Part shown: positions 13,261-13,948 of the stretch, piece after piece
How positions within the stretch are numbered: the first letter of the stretch is position 1
How the letters are laid out: each line of letters begins with the position of its first letter
Source of the DNA: JBDGSM01 sp042217615
Lineage (GTDB): Archaea > Nanohalarchaeota > Nanosalinia > Nanosalinales > Nanosalinaceae
NCBI GenBank assembly: GCA_042217615.1
Contig: JBDGSI010000042.1
Coordinates: 1-13,948, forward strand
Length of the DNA: 13,948 nucleotides
Direction: 5' to 3'
Made by a program: the position numbers and the translations under genes
The notes under the pieces: model-generated
What the model was told of the DNA's origin: nothing
Seen by the model: only the letters and a program-made list of their open reading frames with translations
The model's database searches: none

Positions 13261-13948
13261 AGGAAATGAATATAGTGGAAGCAGTTCGAGAGGCCTTATA
13301 CGATGAGCTTGAAAACGATGAAGACGTTATTGTTTACGGAGAGGATGTCGGCGAGGATGGAGGAGTCTTCAGAGCTACTGAAGGCCTTCAAGACGAGTTC
13401 GGAGAAGAAAGATGTTTTTCCTCGCCCTTGGCGGAATCAGGGATCGCCGGGACCGCGATAGGAATGAGCCTCTACGGCTTCAAGCCGGTTGTCGAGATGC
13501 AGTTCTCCGGTTTCTCCTACCTTGCGTTCCACCAGTTGAAGGAACACGCAGCCCGTTTCAGGACGAGAAGCCGAGGCGACTACACAGTCCCGTTGACGGT
13601 CAGAGCACCGTACGGAGGCGGCATCTCTGCGTTGGAACACCACCAGGAATCACCGGAAACATTCTTCACACATGCACAAGGCCTCCAAGTAGTCATCCCG
13701 AGCACGCCGCAGGACACGTACTCGTTGCTGAGAAAATCGATCCAGAAAGATGATCCTGTCGTCTTCCTTGAACCGAAGAAAACCTATAGAGCCTTCAAAG
13801 AAGAAGTCGACACGGAAAAAGAGGTCGAACTGGAAAAAGCCAGGACAGTACAGGAAGGAGAAGACGCGACACTGATCGCCTGGGGAGCAATGATGCCGGT
13901 CGCAGAAGACGCAGCGGAAGAAATAGACGCCTCGGTGGAGATCATCGA
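13257..13948 (+). CDS. pdhB: pyruvate (2-oxoacid) dehydrogenase E1 component, beta subunit (3' end beyond window)
   Basis: Partial: 230 codons stay open to the right edge, against about 325-340 for the family. The product forms the E1 heterotetramer with PdhA. Visible family features: NIVEAVREAL (5-14), VYGEDVGEDGGVFRATEGL (26-44), SPLAESGIAGTAIGM (56-70) with E60 as the glutamate that activates thiamine diphosphate, VVEMQFSGF (78-86), RAPYGGG (116-122) and EHHQESPE (127-134) in the active site, and VVIPSTPQD (145-153). The start at 13257 is fixed by GGTGAT. From about 13420 onward, codons shift to G/C-ending (TCG, CCG, ACG, GTC), unlike the 5' part of the gene and most of the window. E2 and E3 genes may follow, outside the window. 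Confidence 0.93.
   Translation, partial: MKEMNIVEAVREALYDELENDEDVIVYGEDVGEDGGVFRATEGLQDEFGEERCFSSPLAESGIAGTAIGMSLYGFKPVVEMQFSGFSYLAFHQLKEHAARFRTRSRGDYTVPLTVRAPYGGGISALEHHQESPETFFTHAQGLQVVIPSTPQDTYSLLRKSIQKDDPVVFLEPKKTYRAFKEEVDTEKEVELEKARTVQEGEDATLIAWGAMMPVAEDAAEEIDASVEII

Larger units (their letters stand above)
99..13684. repeat. highly iterated palindrome AGGCCT, 46 copies dispersed over the window
   Basis: Hand scanning gives AGGCCT starting at 99, 159, 1248, 1336, 1414, 2364, 2649, 2775, 3202, 3647, 4098, 4282, 4542, 5156, 5358, 5818, 6035, 6076, 6494, 6604, 7264, 7529, 7919, 8250, 8468, 9040, 9304, 9432, 9567, 9789, 9872, 10134, 10398, 10628, 11022, 11189, 11406, 11693, 11929, 12139, 12302, 12660, 12852, 13291, 13382 and 13679. 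Fifteen copies extend to AAGGCCTT; most others are RAGGCCTY. Forty-one lie in genes and five between them (99, 1248, 2364, 2649, 12139; the one at 2649 falls inside the doubtful 29-codon ORF). In genes they occur in all three codon frames (Arg-Pro, Gly-Leu, and Glu/Lys-Ala), so codon preference alone does not explain them. About 2-4 copies are expected by base composition. The same-composition palindrome TGGCCA was found only about three times. Confidence 0.9.

Noticed and set aside
99..13684. AGGCCT copies as terminators, operators or a transposon end.
   Set aside because: They are mostly inside coding sequences, in every frame, without fixed distance to gene ends or flanking duplications.

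Overview
The window reads as a chromosomal segment from a small-genome halophilic archaeon, most likely a nanohaloarchaeon (DPANN). The evidence is: archaeal core genes (RadB, a Cdc48/VAT-type double AAA ATPase, type II methionine aminopeptidase, fused ADP-forming acetyl-CoA synthetase); strongly acidic proteins of the kind seen in salt-in halophiles; moderate G+C (roughly mid-40s %); TATA-like boxes about 26-30 nt before many start codons; and GGTGA-type Shine-Dalgarno sites before downstream cistrons. The lineage is an inference; no rRNA or tRNA gene was seen.

Layout: the left part is transcribed leftwards. It holds the first 18 codons of a gene leaving the window (1-54), an M20 metallopeptidase (106-1212), a long GNAT-like acetyltransferase (1266-2351), a gene-poor stretch with a possible 29-codon ORF (2352-2746) and radB (2747-3433). 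A 127-base divergent promoter region with a 14-nt perfect palindrome separates radB from a rightward operon of an unrecognised 111-aa protein and cdc48 (3561-6180). Next comes a two-gene rightward unit (6240-7739): a C2H2 zinc-finger/membrane/DsbA-like protein and a small membrane protein with a CxxC. It converges, with a 14-base overlap, on map (7726-8613). Further leftward genes are a multi-pass membrane protein (8652-9440) and the fused acetyl-CoA synthetase (9538-11568). Rightward again are a small membrane protein (11658-12077) and the pyruvate dehydrogenase E1 genes pdhA (12158-13210) and pdhB (13257 to the right edge).

Metabolically, pdhAB and acd fit together: pyruvate to acetyl-CoA plus NADH, then acetyl-CoA plus ADP and Pi to acetate plus ATP, a fermentative energy route. 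RadB, Cdc48, Map and the M20 peptidase are housekeeping functions in DNA repair and protein turnover.

The most striking signal is not a gene. The palindrome AGGCCT (usually RAGGCCTY, often AAGGCCTT) occurs 46 times by hand count, about once per 300 bases against roughly 2-4 expected, in all three codon frames and in intergenic DNA. It behaves like a highly iterated palindrome, comparable in form to cyanobacterial HIP1. Other points worth checking are the zinc-finger/DsbA fusion, the palindromic operator candidate before the cdc48 operon, a 17-codon ORF bridging pdhA and pdhB, and a G+C rise inside pdhB.
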